Origin: Aliidiomarina sp. B3213
GTDB lineage: Bacteria > Pseudomonadota > Gammaproteobacteria > Enterobacterales > Alteromonadaceae
DNA: 64,000 nucleotides
NCBI RefSeq assembly: GCF_003290085.1
Contig: NZ_QMKJ01000003.1
Coordinates: 124,001-188,000, forward strand
Reading direction: 5' to 3'
Below, one piece after another: positions 44,593 to 53,476 of this stretch. The stretch's first letter is position 1, and each line of letters begins with the position of its first letter. A model generated the notes under the pieces. That model was given only the letters and a program-made list of their open reading frames with translations. It was not told where the DNA came from and made no database searches. A program made the position numbers and the translations under genes.

Positions 44593-45960
44593 ATGAGAAT
44601 AGGATTTGCAGTGGGCGCACTTTTAGCCGCCATAGGAATATTTGTTTTCTGGCCTTCTGTGGCCAATGAGCCGTCTCAAGGACGCGTGCTTAAGTCGGCA
44701 GAGCATTACCAAGTTCTTCCTCAACAGGCACGTATTGAACCGGTGAATGCGATGCTCACCGACAGGCTAGAGAATTTGCTGCCTGCACTTATGGAAGAGC
44801 AAAACATTGATATGTGGTTGGTACTCAATCGAGAGTATGCAGAGGACCCTGTGTATTTTACGCTGGTTCCACAACCCACTTTTGCCGCCAGACGCACCAC
44901 TATGCTGGTGTTTAACAGATTAGAAGACGGCACAGTTGAACGCCTTACAGTGAATACCTATCCATTTGGAGCGCCTTATGAAGCGGCCTGGAGTGGTGGC
45001 AATCTAGACGAGCAATGGCAAGCATTAGGCGACCTCATCGTTGAAAAAGACCCTAGCTCGATTGGCATTAATGTATCTCGCGACTGGCCTGTAGCAGACG
45101 GGCTTTCTAGCGCGTTACACCAACGACTTACCGAAGTTCTACCAGACACTTTTCAAGACAGACTGGTTTCTGCGGAAAAGCTTGTCGTGCGCTGGGTTGA
45201 AACTCGCACCGAACAAGAATTAGAAATTTACCCACATGTACTTAGTCTGGCTCGGGCAGTTATTGGTGAAGCTTTTAGCTCACAAGTGATTACACCAGGT
45301 GTAACCCACACCGACGACGTAGCATGGTACATCCGCAATCGTTTTGAGGAACTTCAATTACCTATTTGGTTTATGCCTTACGTGAGCTATCAACGCGTCG
45401 GCACCGAGTGTGAAGAAGACACCTTCTTTTGTGGTAGTGAAGGGGTTATTCAGCGCGGTGACGTTCTACACACCGACGTAGGTATATGCTACCTAACGCT
45501 TTGTACCGATACGCAGGAAATGGCCTATGTATTAGAAGTTGGTGAACGAGATATTCCACAAGGGTTTAAAGACGCTCTACTTACCGGTAATCGCTGGCAA
45601 GACATTCTTACAGACAATTTCGTCACGGGAAGAACGGGTAACGAAATTCTTGCCGCAACCATCGCTCAAAATGAGAGTGAAGGAATTATTAGCAGCACTT
45701 ATACGCATCCGCTAGGTTTTTATGGACACGCTCCGGGACCAACCATTGGCATGTGGGACAACCAAGGCCCAACACCGATACGTGGTGACTATCCACTTTA
45801 TCCGAATACCGCTTATGCTATTGAAGGCAACGTGAAACAGGCCGTGCCTGAATGGAATGGGCAGTTTGTGCATATTCGTTTAGAGCAAAGCGCATACTTC
45901 AACGGAGAGAACGTTATCTACTTCGCCGGCCGCCAAACACAGTGGCACCTTATCGAATAA
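44593..45960 (+). CDS. M24-family metallopeptidase (Xaa-Pro aminopeptidase-like)
   Basis: 455 residues. An N-terminal signal or anchor (about 5-24, FAVGALLAAIGIFVFWP) is followed by a creatinase-type N-domain (about 50-190) and a pita-bread catalytic domain (about 205-455). Metal ligands are visible in VLHTDVGICYLTLCTDTQ (two Asp), the His of HPLGFYGHAPG, and the Glu of YAIEGNV and RLEQSAYF. Residues 270-285 contain CEEDTFFCG, possibly a disulfide. Family members cleave X-Pro dipeptide bonds or related imidodipeptides. It probably acts in the periplasm on imported peptides. Confidence 0.85.
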   Translation: MRIGFAVGALLAAIGIFVFWPSVANEPSQGRVLKSAEHYQVLPQQARIEPVNAMLTDRLENLLPALMEEQNIDMWLVLNREYAEDPVYFTLVPQPTFAARRTTMLVFNRLEDGTVERLTVNTYPFGAPYEAAWSGGNLDEQWQALGDLIVEKDPSSIGINVSRDWPVADGLSSALHQRLTEVLPDTFQDRLVSAEKLVVRWVETRTEQELEIYPHVLSLARAVIGEAFSSQVITPGVTHTDDVAWYIRNRFEELQLPIWFMPYVSYQRVGTECEEDTFFCGSEGVIQRGDVLHTDVGICYLTLCTDTQEMAYVLEVGERDIPQGFKDALLTGNRWQDILTDNFVTGRTGNEILAATIAQNESEGIISSTYTHPLGFYGHAPGPTIGMWDNQGPTPIRGDYPLYPNTAYAIEGNVKQAVPEWNGQFVHIRLEQSAYFNGENVIYFAGRQTQWHLIE

Positions 45961-45963
45961 AAA

Positions 45964-46010
45964 TGGGGTCAGAGCACTTTGGGGTCAGAGCACTAAGTGC
46001 TCTGACCCCA
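45964..46010. repeat. REP-like palindrome, copy 3, with a partial tandem arm
   Basis: The palindrome at 45980-46010 has the arm TGGGGTCAGAGCACT with a one-base loop. A partial direct copy of the left arm precedes it at 45964-45978. It sits between the convergent M24 and dioxygenase genes and may also serve as terminator, since ATTTTTTA follows. Confidence 0.85.
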
Positions 46011-46015
46011 ATTTT

Positions 46016-47008
46016 TTATGCCCAAGCTTCTGCGACGTCTGGGTGAGAACGCATTCGCCCTTTCAACACATTCTCACCGACTTGGTAAAACATTGGGTTA
46101 TTCGGGTCACTTTCAGGGCCCAATGCCAGTTTCTTTTGCTCATCACTTAGCTCGAATAGTGGCACTGTACTGTCTAGCTGAGACGCTAAAAAGAACGCCA
46201 CCGAATACCGTTCCGAACCCGCCGGAGGTGTTTGCACACGGTGTAATGTCGCGCGCAAATATCCGTCTGAAGCCATCTCCAACAATTCGCCAATATTAAC
46301 CACTACGGCACCGTCTAACGGCGGAACGTCTACCCATCCCTCGTCGTCTTTCAGAACCTGTAATCCTGACTGCTGATCTTGAGTCACAATGGTCAAATAA
46401 CCAGGGTCTTTATGGGCACCTACCCCCTGGCCACCGGCCTTATCGTCTCCTTCTTCTCCCGGATAACGAATGAGCTTCATGTGGGTATAAGGCTTGTCTA
46501 TTGAAGTTCCAAAAGCGTCTTCGGGTTGACCTAATGCCTCTGCAAAGGCCATTAAAAGCTCTTTTGAAACATCGGTTTGTTCATTCTGGTAATTCAAAAC
46601 CGCGTGGCGTAACTCTGGTAATGCCGTCGGCCATTGATTGGGTCCAATTAAGCGAGCCCACGAAGGATTACTGGCACTGAGTTCCACAGGCTGCTCTTCA
46701 CGCATCACGTCAAACTGTTCACGAAAGTCGACGTTACCAGCGGTTATTTCTCCCTTGATTCGCGTGTAGCCACGAAAATGAGGAGAGTTCACCATTTGGG
46801 TTTCAAGTTTGCTCTCGAGCGGAAGTGAGAAAAATTGCTTCGAAAGCTCAAACACTTGCTGCTGCAAGCATTCTAATTGATGTCCTTTTACGTAGAAGAA
46901 GCCCACTGTACGCGCAGTCTCTGCCAGCGTGCGTAGAAAGTCCGCCTTGGATTTCCCTCCAGCGCGGAGTTCTTGCAAATCTAGAACGGGTAGTACGGTC
47001 TTACTCAT
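46016..47008 (-). CDS. 2-oxoglutarate/Fe(II) dioxygenase, isopenicillin-N-synthase-like
   Basis: 330 residues. An N-terminal DIOX_N-type domain (about 5-120, VGFFYVKGHQL) precedes the double-stranded beta-helix core. The core shows His199-x-Asp201 (GAHKDPG), His256 (TLHRVQT) and the 2-oxoglutarate-binding Arg267-x-Ser269 (ERYS). The chemistry is oxidation or hydroxylation of an unknown small molecule. I start at the ATG at 47008, with AGGTGA upstream, rather than the GTG at 47017. The gene is flanked by a REP-like repeat and by the small lipoprotein gene. Confidence 0.87.
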   Translation of the reverse strand: MSKTVLPVLDLQELRAGGKSKADFLRTLAETARTVGFFYVKGHQLECLQQQVFELSKQFFSLPLESKLETQMVNSPHFRGYTRIKGEITAGNVDFREQFDVMREEQPVELSASNPSWARLIGPNQWPTALPELRHAVLNYQNEQTDVSKELLMAFAEALGQPEDAFGTSIDKPYTHMKLIRYPGEEGDDKAGGQGVGAHKDPGYLTIVTQDQQSGLQVLKDDEGWVDVPPLDGAVVVNIGELLEMASDGYLRATLHRVQTPPAGSERYSVAFFLASQLDSTVPLFELSDEQKKLALGPESDPNNPMFYQVGENVLKGRMRSHPDVAEAWA

Positions 47009-47142
47009 TACACTCACCTACGAAAAGTTGAGTGCAGAGTATAAAAGCGAGGAAAGTGCGGGCGAACGAACGAATTCTTATTTTATAGAACTGAAAGAAC
47101 TAAAAGCGCCCGCATTTATGTCATATATCTGACTTTGCTAGA

Positions 47143-47391
47143 TTATTCGCGAAGCTCAATCCAGCCTGCAGTGAAGAAACCTTCGCAGTCAGTAGCGTCT
47201 TTCTTAATGTTGCTAGCGTCTAGAGAGCCAGCCATGCCGCCTGGCGTGCTAGGTACGTCGCTGAAACGCGGGTCATCACACTCACGGTCCATAGTGTAAG
47301 GGCCAGTGTCGTCACCAAAATCAACTCCACCACAACCTGTTAAACCCATCGCTAGAACAACTGCGCTTCCGAATAGAACTGTTTTTTTCAT
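47143..47391 (-). CDS. Small lipoprotein of unknown function
   Basis: 82 residues. A textbook lipoprotein signal ends in MGLTGC (Cys20), then a short acidic mature part with three further cysteines (RECDDP, ATDCEG and related) and a hydrophobic end (FFTAGWIELRE). The ATG at 47391 (MKKTVLF) is preferred over 47403. No family recognised. It is separate from its neighbours, with a divergent DUF924 gene upstream. Confidence 0.65.
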   Translation of the reverse strand: MKKTVLFGSAVVLAMGLTGCGGVDFGDDTGPYTMDRECDDPRFSDVPSTPGGMAGSLDASNIKKDATDCEGFFTAGWIELRE

Positions 47392-47465
47392 AATTACATC
47401 CATTTGTTTTTTATCAGTTTCAGGTCGATAATATTAATCAAATACATTGCAGGTCAAGTGAAAAA

Positions 47466-48011
47466 ATGGTGACAGAAGCCCACGAGGTCCTCGATTTCTG
47501 GTTCCAAGAACTAAAACCATCTCAATGGTTTATGAAAGACGACAGCCTCGACACTCATATCACGGAAAGATTCAACGCAACCCACGAAGCCGGCTCAAAG
47601 TGCGAACTTTGGCATTGGCGAGGTAGCGCTAGAGGTAGGCTTGCTGAAGTTATCGTACTCGACCAATTCTCGCGGAACATTCACCGCAATAGTCCACTTG
47701 CTTTTGCCACCGATGCATTGGCTTTAGCATTAGCACAAGAAGCAATAGAGCGCGGTCATGACCAGTCACTTACTCCTGAAGAGCAAGCCTTTCTGTATAT
47801 GCCTTATATGCACAGCGAGTCGAAGCACATACATGAACTTGCACTCGATTTATTCAATCAACCAGGATTAGAAACCAACTACGAATTTGAAGTGCAGCAC
47901 AAAGCTATAATCGACAGGTTTGGTCGCTACCCACACCGCAATAGCATTTTGGGCAGAACATCTAGCCAAGAAGAAATTGAGTTTTTGCAGCATCCGGGGT
48001 CTAGTTTTTAA
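47466..48011 (+). CDS. DUF924 family protein
   Basis: A 181-residue soluble, mostly helical protein. It opens with EVLDFWFQELKPSQWFMKD and contains the family motif RLAEVIVLDQFSRNIHRNSPLAFATD (about 59-84), plus FLYMPYMHSES and FGRYPHRNSILGR. DUF924 proteins have a TPR-like fold and no assigned activity. Start ATG at 47466; AGTG lies a few bases upstream and no better SD was seen. Monocistronic. Confidence 0.87.
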   Translation: MVTEAHEVLDFWFQELKPSQWFMKDDSLDTHITERFNATHEAGSKCELWHWRGSARGRLAEVIVLDQFSRNIHRNSPLAFATDALALALAQEAIERGHDQSLTPEEQAFLYMPYMHSESKHIHELALDLFNQPGLETNYEFEVQHKAIIDRFGRYPHRNSILGRTSSQEEIEFLQHPGSSF

Positions 48012-48107
48012 ACTACAGTGGCGTTTGGAACTTCATAACGCCTGAAACTGGCACTATGTATCACAAACAACATGCTTCATATTTGAAACAATAAAATGGA
48101 GCGTGTT

Positions 48108-49646
48108 ATGAAATTTCTCTTTGCTTCTGTTGCGGCAATTTTAGTAACGGCGTGCGCGGCTGATTCAAATTCTACTAATCAAGCCCCACCTGTCTCCCCC
48201 CCACCTCAAAGCTTTGAGGGCACTATTGAGTTTAATTTTTCAACGGAGTCATACAGAACCGTAAATGGTACAGACGATTCAGACTATAAATCTCCGCATA
48301 CCATTCCCAACTTCAGTATCCAAGTAATACAGGAAAGCCATAGACTCATTGTCGCTCAACCTCAGTACATACACACCGACCATGGCGACTGGGACGTTGT
48401 TGTAAATCATGGTTACGCGGAAAACGACGTTTTCGAATTTCCATTCGCATTGGTTGAACGTAACCAAAATTGCACCCACCATGGGTTGATTCAAATAGAT
48501 AATGCCGCCGCCAATGCTGAAATAGCTCAAGAAACGTGTGGATATTTACAATTCAATTTACAGGCTTCAGGAACAGCTAACCTAGTCAACCAAGCAATCC
48601 CCGAACGCAGCGAATATTTGCAGTCATTTGCAGCTCAAAACAAAGCTAACTTGCCAACAGCTTCTATTTCAGAACTGCCAACGACAATACAAAATGCCCT
48701 TAGTCGCCTTGATGACAAAACTGTTTACGGATTACTTTACGATGGCATCCATTTCCGTAGCGAATGCTCAACAAGACAAGGCAACGCGAAATATTGTGAG
48801 GATACGATTTTGCCTTCTTACTCTCTTGCAAAAGGGCTCGTAGCAGGGTTGTCGACATTACGTTTTCAAGCTTTGTATGGAGAGAGCTTTGCTAACACTA
48901 ATGTTTCCGAACTTATTTCATACTGCACACCTGAAAAATGGCAAGATGTCTCTGTTTCACATTTAGCAAGCATGACTACAGGGCGTTATTTTAGTAGCGA
49001 ATACATGAGTGACGAAGAAGGCATGAATACGATTGAAGATTTTTTCTTGCCAGCATCTCATGCCGACAAAGCGGCATTCTCATGTGGCTACCCGATTCAA
49101 GAAAGTCCGGGACTAACATTTGTCTACCACACTTCAGACACTTACTTATTAAGCTCTGCGCTGCAGCAGTACTATCACAACCAAACAGGTAACCCAGAAT
49201 CCTACTATTCCGAAGTATTACTCGAAGATATTTATCGCCCACTTGGCTTGAGCTCTTTGACAGAGCTGTTTGTGAGTAGCCTAGATGAACCGCATATCCC
49301 TTACGCAGGATTCGGCCACTTCTACAATACAAACGACTTAGTGAAACTCGCCCAGTTTATCTGGTTAGATCAGGGGGAGATTAACGGTCAACAAGTCATC
49401 GATGCAACCACCGCACAAGCGCCAGCAGGCTCAAAAGTTTTTGAGAATGGCTTTTGGTTTTACACAGACGAAACCTATGAGTATTGTGACAAAGAACTGA
49501 CGATTCCCTACCTTTCTGGCTATGGCGGAAATATTATCGCAGCCCTCCCCAACGGCATGATTCTCTATTTCATTGGGGACGACTTCGAATTTACCTTTGC
49601 GGATATAGCGCGGCGCCTACTCGGCGAGACGCCTTGTAATTCATGA
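48108..49646 (+). CDS. Serine hydrolase lipoprotein (beta-lactamase / class C-like fold)
   Basis: 512 residues from the ATG at 48108 (MKFLFASVAAILVTAC), with GGAG upstream; the frame also opens at 48096. Lipobox VTAC gives acylated Cys16. A Pro-rich linker is followed by an N-terminal beta domain (about 35-170) with a few cysteines. The class C beta-lactamase-like catalytic domain (about 200-510) carries the S-x-x-K nucleophile motif in SYSLAKGL and a YHTSDTY segment where the Tyr of the Y-x-N motif lies. Related proteins are esterases or D-amino-acid or peptidoglycan hydrolases. The substrate is unknown. The 3' end overlaps gabT by six bases, on opposite strands. Confidence 0.8.
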   Translation: MKFLFASVAAILVTACAADSNSTNQAPPVSPPPQSFEGTIEFNFSTESYRTVNGTDDSDYKSPHTIPNFSIQVIQESHRLIVAQPQYIHTDHGDWDVVVNHGYAENDVFEFPFALVERNQNCTHHGLIQIDNAAANAEIAQETCGYLQFNLQASGTANLVNQAIPERSEYLQSFAAQNKANLPTASISELPTTIQNALSRLDDKTVYGLLYDGIHFRSECSTRQGNAKYCEDTILPSYSLAKGLVAGLSTLRFQALYGESFANTNVSELISYCTPEKWQDVSVSHLASMTTGRYFSSEYMSDEEGMNTIEDFFLPASHADKAAFSCGYPIQESPGLTFVYHTSDTYLLSSALQQYYHNQTGNPESYYSEVLLEDIYRPLGLSSLTELFVSSLDEPHIPYAGFGHFYNTNDLVKLAQFIWLDQGEINGQQVIDATTAQAPAGSKVFENGFWFYTDETYEYCDKELTIPYLSGYGGNIIAALPNGMILYFIGDDFEFTFADIARRLLGETPCNS

Positions 49647-50921
49647 CATGCAGTGCTCAAATAATGCTTCGAACTTGCGCAGACCATCAGCAAGTACATT
49701 TTCCTCGATGGTCAGCGCGGGTAAAAACCGGATAACATTCCCGTAATATCCGCAAGCCAAGAGAATTAAACCATGCTGGCTTGCTTCCGCGACTAACTGT
49801 TTCGTGAGCTCAGGGTTAGGTTTGTCTGCATCTTCCTCGTAAACCAGCTCCATAGCTATCATCGCACCAACTTGTCGAATATCACCGATAACGTGCGAGT
49901 ATTTGTTCTGTAGTTTCGTTAAACACGACTTAAACGTCTCTCCAACTTCATTCGCACGCTGCACGAGTTGTTCTTCTTCAATGACATCTAACACCGCGAG
50001 CGCTGCTGCACAGCCGACAGGTGAACCTCCATAGGTGCCTCCCAGGCCACCAGGTAGTGGCGCGTCCATAATTTCTGCTTTCCCTACAACAGCGGCAATG
50101 GGGAAACCGCCAGCAATTCCCTTCGCCATTGTGATTAAGTCGGGTTCAATATCAGCATATTCGGTGCAAAACATTTTACCCGTGCGACCAAATCCCGTTT
50201 GAATTTCATCTGCAATTAATACAATTCCATGTTCATCACATATTTGACGGAGAGCCTGTAGAAACTCTTTTGGGGCTTGGTAAAAACCACCTTCACCTTG
50301 AATAGGCTCAATGATGATTGCTGCAACATCCTCTGGGCCAATGTCCGCCTTAAACACATGCTCTAGCCCCTTCAGCGCTTGCGCTATCGAAACTCCATGG
50401 TATTCGTTAGGAAAAGGTGCGTGAAAGATATCAGCGGGAAAGGGGCCAAACAAAGATTTGTACGGAGCTACTTTACCTGTTAACCCCATGGTTAGGTTCG
50501 TTCGTCCATGAAAGCCTGCAGTAAAAGCTATCACGCCTCTTCTTCGTGTATGAGCACGCGCTATCTTCACGCAGTTTTCAACAGCTTCAGCACCTGTGGT
50601 TACAAACATTGCTTTTTTAACCGAATTCCCTGGTGCAGCACGGGTCAGTTTTTCCGCCAGTTCAACAGCTCCTTTGTAAGGCGAGATCATTAAGCAAGAA
50701 TGACTAAAGTCTTCGACTTGACGTTTAACAGCTTCGACGACTTTAGGGTGACTGTGACCCGTATTGCAAACAGCGATTCCAGTACCAAAATCAATGAACC
50801 GATTACCGTCTTCGTCCCAAACTTCTGCATTATGAGCTCTCACCACATAGTGCGGGTATAGATTTCCTTGCCCCCGAGCAATAGCAGCGGTTTTACGTTG
50901 TTGTAGTTGAGCATTACTCAT
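49641..50921 (-). CDS. gabT: 4-aminobutyrate-2-oxoglutarate transaminase
   Basis: A 426-residue class III PLP aminotransferase that turns GABA into succinate semialdehyde. Shown are GTGIAVCNTGHSHPKV, the PLP-phosphate region TTGAEAVENCVKIAR, Asp238 (IADEIQTGFGRTG), Lys267 (TMAKGIAGGFPIAAV) and a conserved GGTYGGSPVGCAAAL. It overlaps gabD by eight bases; the two form an operon transcribed away from the LysR gene. Confidence 0.92.
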   Translation of the reverse strand: MSNAQLQQRKTAAIARGQGNLYPHYVVRAHNAEVWDEDGNRFIDFGTGIAVCNTGHSHPKVVEAVKRQVEDFSHSCLMISPYKGAVELAEKLTRAAPGNSVKKAMFVTTGAEAVENCVKIARAHTRRRGVIAFTAGFHGRTNLTMGLTGKVAPYKSLFGPFPADIFHAPFPNEYHGVSIAQALKGLEHVFKADIGPEDVAAIIIEPIQGEGGFYQAPKEFLQALRQICDEHGIVLIADEIQTGFGRTGKMFCTEYADIEPDLITMAKGIAGGFPIAAVVGKAEIMDAPLPGGLGGTYGGSPVGCAAALAVLDVIEEEQLVQRANEVGETFKSCLTKLQNKYSHVIGDIRQVGAMIAMELVYEEDADKPNPELTKQLVAEASQHGLILLACGYYGNVIRFLPALTIEENVLADGLRKFEALFEHCMS

Positions 50922-52386
50922 GATGTTCTCCTAGGGCAGATAAACCGCCTAAACTTAAATATTTGATATGAAGGTAATCTTCTAGCCCGTGTTTCGAGCC
51001 TTCGCGGCCGTAACCAGACTGTTTAATACCGCCAAATGGTGCGGCGGGGTTAGATATCGCGGCATCGTTAATACCTACCATGCCGAATTCAAGCGCCTTC
51101 GCGACTCTCCAAACACGGGCATAGTTTTGGCTATAGAAGTATGAAGCGAGTCCGTACTCGGTATTGTTTGCAATCTTTATCGCTTCTCTTTCAGAACCGA
51201 AGGTTTGCAGCACTACGACTGGGCCAAATAACTCATGGTCATGAATCGCCATATCTGCGGTTACTTGCGTCACCAGAGTAGGCGGCAACCAATTTTCAGA
51301 GCCCTGGTCACTGAGGTATTCTATTTTTGCTCCGTTCGACTCGGCCTCTGTTATCACATCCACAAGTCCCTGCTTGGCATTAGCTGTGATCATGGGACCA
51401 ATGTCAGTGCCAGTGTCCATACCATCACCAACTTTCAATGTTTGCATTTGACGTTTGAGTTCTGCTAAAAACTGATCATGAATTTTCTCAGCAACCAATA
51501 CCCTGTTAACCGCAACACAGGTTTGACCGGCATTTCTAAATTTAGCAAGCATCAATCCTGCAACTGCTGATTTAATATCTGCATCCTCAAAAACCATGAA
51601 AGGAGCGTTACCACCCAGCTCCATAGATACCCGTTTAACTGAACTTGCACATTGCGCTGTTAGAATTCGACCTACACGAGACGACCCCGTAAAGGAGAAC
51701 TTGGCGACAAGAGGGTGCTTAGTCAGCACCTCACCGATTTCAGCAGATTGGTCTGAAACCACCACGTTAATTACACCATTCGGGATACCTGCTTTCTTAG
51801 CCAGTGCTGCCATCGCGAGCGCAGACAATGGCGTTTCATGCGCAGGCTTAACGACAAAAGTACAACCCGCAGCCAATGCAGCGGCAGCCTTTCGCGCAAT
51901 CATGGCATTCGGGAAATTCCACGGTGTAATTGCAGCAACCACACCCACCGGCTCTTTTAATACAATGATTTGTTTGTCTTCACTGGGAGCAGGAATGACT
52001 TCGCCATAAACTCTACGAGCTTCCTCCGCGAACCACTTGAGGTAACCCGCGCCATAAGCAATTTCGCCTTTCGCTTCTTGCAACGGTTTGCCTTGCTCTA
52101 ATGTCAGCAACGCAGCAAGTTCGTCCTGATACTGCATCATCAAGTCATGCCATTTCTCAATATACTCAGCGCGCTGTTGCGCAGAAGTGTTTTTCCAACT
52201 TTGAAAGGCATTGTGAGCCGCTTGAACTGCCCGCTCCGCATCTTTCGCTCTGCCATTCGAAATACTTGTTAAATGGGAATTATCCGCTGGGTTAGATACC
52301 GCAAACGTTTGCTTGGAACTCACCCAACTTCCATCAATAAATGAACACTCGGGTTTCAGTTGTGCAGGGATGTCTTGAAAATTCAC
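50914..52386 (-). CDS. gabD: Succinate-semialdehyde dehydrogenase
   Basis: A 490-residue aldehyde dehydrogenase oxidising succinate semialdehyde to succinate with NAD(P)+. Motifs are the NAD-binding PWNFPNAM and FVVKPAHETP, catalytic Glu256 (MELGGNAPFMVF) and Cys290 (RNAGQTCVAVNRV), and PFGGIKQSGYGREGSKHGLEDYL near the end. It is the upstream gene of the gabDT operon, divergent from the LysR regulator across a 104-base spacer with a probable regulator box. Confidence 0.92.
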   Translation of the reverse strand: MNFQDIPAQLKPECSFIDGSWVSSKQTFAVSNPADNSHLTSISNGRAKDAERAVQAAHNAFQSWKNTSAQQRAEYIEKWHDLMMQYQDELAALLTLEQGKPLQEAKGEIAYGAGYLKWFAEEARRVYGEVIPAPSEDKQIIVLKEPVGVVAAITPWNFPNAMIARKAAAALAAGCTFVVKPAHETPLSALAMAALAKKAGIPNGVINVVVSDQSAEIGEVLTKHPLVAKFSFTGSSRVGRILTAQCASSVKRVSMELGGNAPFMVFEDADIKSAVAGLMLAKFRNAGQTCVAVNRVLVAEKIHDQFLAELKRQMQTLKVGDGMDTGTDIGPMITANAKQGLVDVITEAESNGAKIEYLSDQGSENWLPPTLVTQVTADMAIHDHELFGPVVVLQTFGSEREAIKIANNTEYGLASYFYSQNYARVWRVAKALEFGMVGINDAAISNPAAPFGGIKQSGYGREGSKHGLEDYLHIKYLSLGGLSALGEHHE

Positions 52387-52446
52387 AGTCGCCTCCTTTG
52401 GTTTCTGGGAATTTGAACACGCAAATAAAGGTTGATAAATAACAAT

Positions 52447-52477
52447 GTTTAAACGTATTGTTTGATTAACATCAAAC
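52447..52477. promoter_or_regulatory. Probable LysR-regulator box
   Basis: GTTTGAT-TAAC-ATCAAAC (52460-52477) is a perfect inverted repeat with a 4-base spacer, preceded by the palindrome GTTTAAAC at 52447-52454. It sits between the divergent gabD and lysR starts, 13 bases before the LysR ATG, as expected for a LysR-type site controlling both directions. Confidence 0.58.
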
Positions 52478-52490
52478 TAAAGCATCAGAT

Positions 52491-53411
52491 ATGAAACAAT
52501 TAACTGACTTTGATATTCGGCTGATCCACGTTTTTAAGACCGTTGTAGAGTGCGGCGGAATAACTCCTGCGGAAACCGAACTCAACATTTCCCGCTCCAC
52601 CATTAGTATTCATTTGAGTAATCTTGAAGCACGTCTCAACTTAAAACTCGCGCAGCGCGGTCGAGCCGGATTTTCGCTTACAACAGAAGGACAAGCTGTA
52701 TATAGCGCGTCGCTCGAACTTAATCATGCGCTTGGCGACTTTTCCCGACTCGTGAGCGGTCTTAAAACAGAGTTGAAAGGTGAGCTAAAGTTTCTCTTTG
52801 CCGATCAGCTTGATATTGAGCGTCAGCATTTTCTCGCTGCTTTAATCGCTCAACTCAAACTCGAAGCCCCTCAGGTAACACCAGCAACAGATGTCATGCC
52901 ACTACAACAAATTGAATTAGCCTTGTTGAAAGACCAAGCTCATATTGCTCTTATGCCGGGGTACCGACGTATTGATGGCTTGGAGTATCACACCGCATTT
53001 TCTACGCCGGTTTATCTTTGCTGCTGTCAAAACCATCCCTTGTTTGAAGAGGCGCTTACGGAAGTTGCACTTGAAAAATTACAAAAATATGAAGTGATTC
53101 ATCCTGGTGTTGATATCAACCCAGAAGGAAGAAAACATTTAGCTCAGCTCAATACCGCGGGGAAAGCCTACCAATTCGACATTCGACTGGCGATGATACT
53201 TTCAGGCGCATGGATGGGCTTTTTACCGGAGCCTATGGCTAAGCCGCTAATCAATAAAAGCGAACTTCGATACATCAATCCAAGCACAATTAACTACGCT
53301 TTCGAGCAGTTTTTCGTGAGCAAGAAAAGCCCACGAGACGAGCGTCTCGTTCGACTTGTTGTGGAAACCATTCAACGCCAATTGGAAACTGGCTCTCCCC
53401 TTCCATCCTAA
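52491..53411 (+). CDS. LysR-family transcriptional regulator
   Basis: 306 residues. The N-terminal winged helix (about 6-65) shows RLIHVFKTVVECGGITPAETELNISRSTISIHLSNLEARL, followed by a LysR substrate-binding fold (about 95-300). Divergent from gabD, it is the likely activator of gabDT, possibly responding to GABA or a related compound. The stop at 53409-53411 adjoins the first ACTGG tandem, so the MFS promoter overlaps its 3' edge. Confidence 0.9.
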   Translation: MKQLTDFDIRLIHVFKTVVECGGITPAETELNISRSTISIHLSNLEARLNLKLAQRGRAGFSLTTEGQAVYSASLELNHALGDFSRLVSGLKTELKGELKFLFADQLDIERQHFLAALIAQLKLEAPQVTPATDVMPLQQIELALLKDQAHIALMPGYRRIDGLEYHTAFSTPVYLCCCQNHPLFEEALTEVALEKLQKYEVIHPGVDINPEGRKHLAQLNTAGKAYQFDIRLAMILSGAWMGFLPEPMAKPLINKSELRYINPSTINYAFEQFFVSKKSPRDERLVRLVVETIQRQLETGSPLPS

Positions 53412-53438
53412 CTGGCTCTTTCTCGACAGACTCACTGG
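53411..53438 (+). promoter_or_regulatory. Putative MocR operator, site 1 (MFS gene)
   Basis: ACTGGCTCT at 53411 and ACTGG again at 53434, 23 bases apart, upstream of the MFS ATG at 53477. The same tandem recurs at two other promoters of the block. Confidence 0.6.
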
Positions 53439-53476
53439 TTTATGCTCTGGATAAATAATTATTAAAAGGTTCTCTC

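Noticed and set aside
37174-46010. Possibility that the REP-like palindromes mark a CRISPR array or integron
   Set aside because: Only three scattered copies with no regular spacers, no cas or integrase gene.
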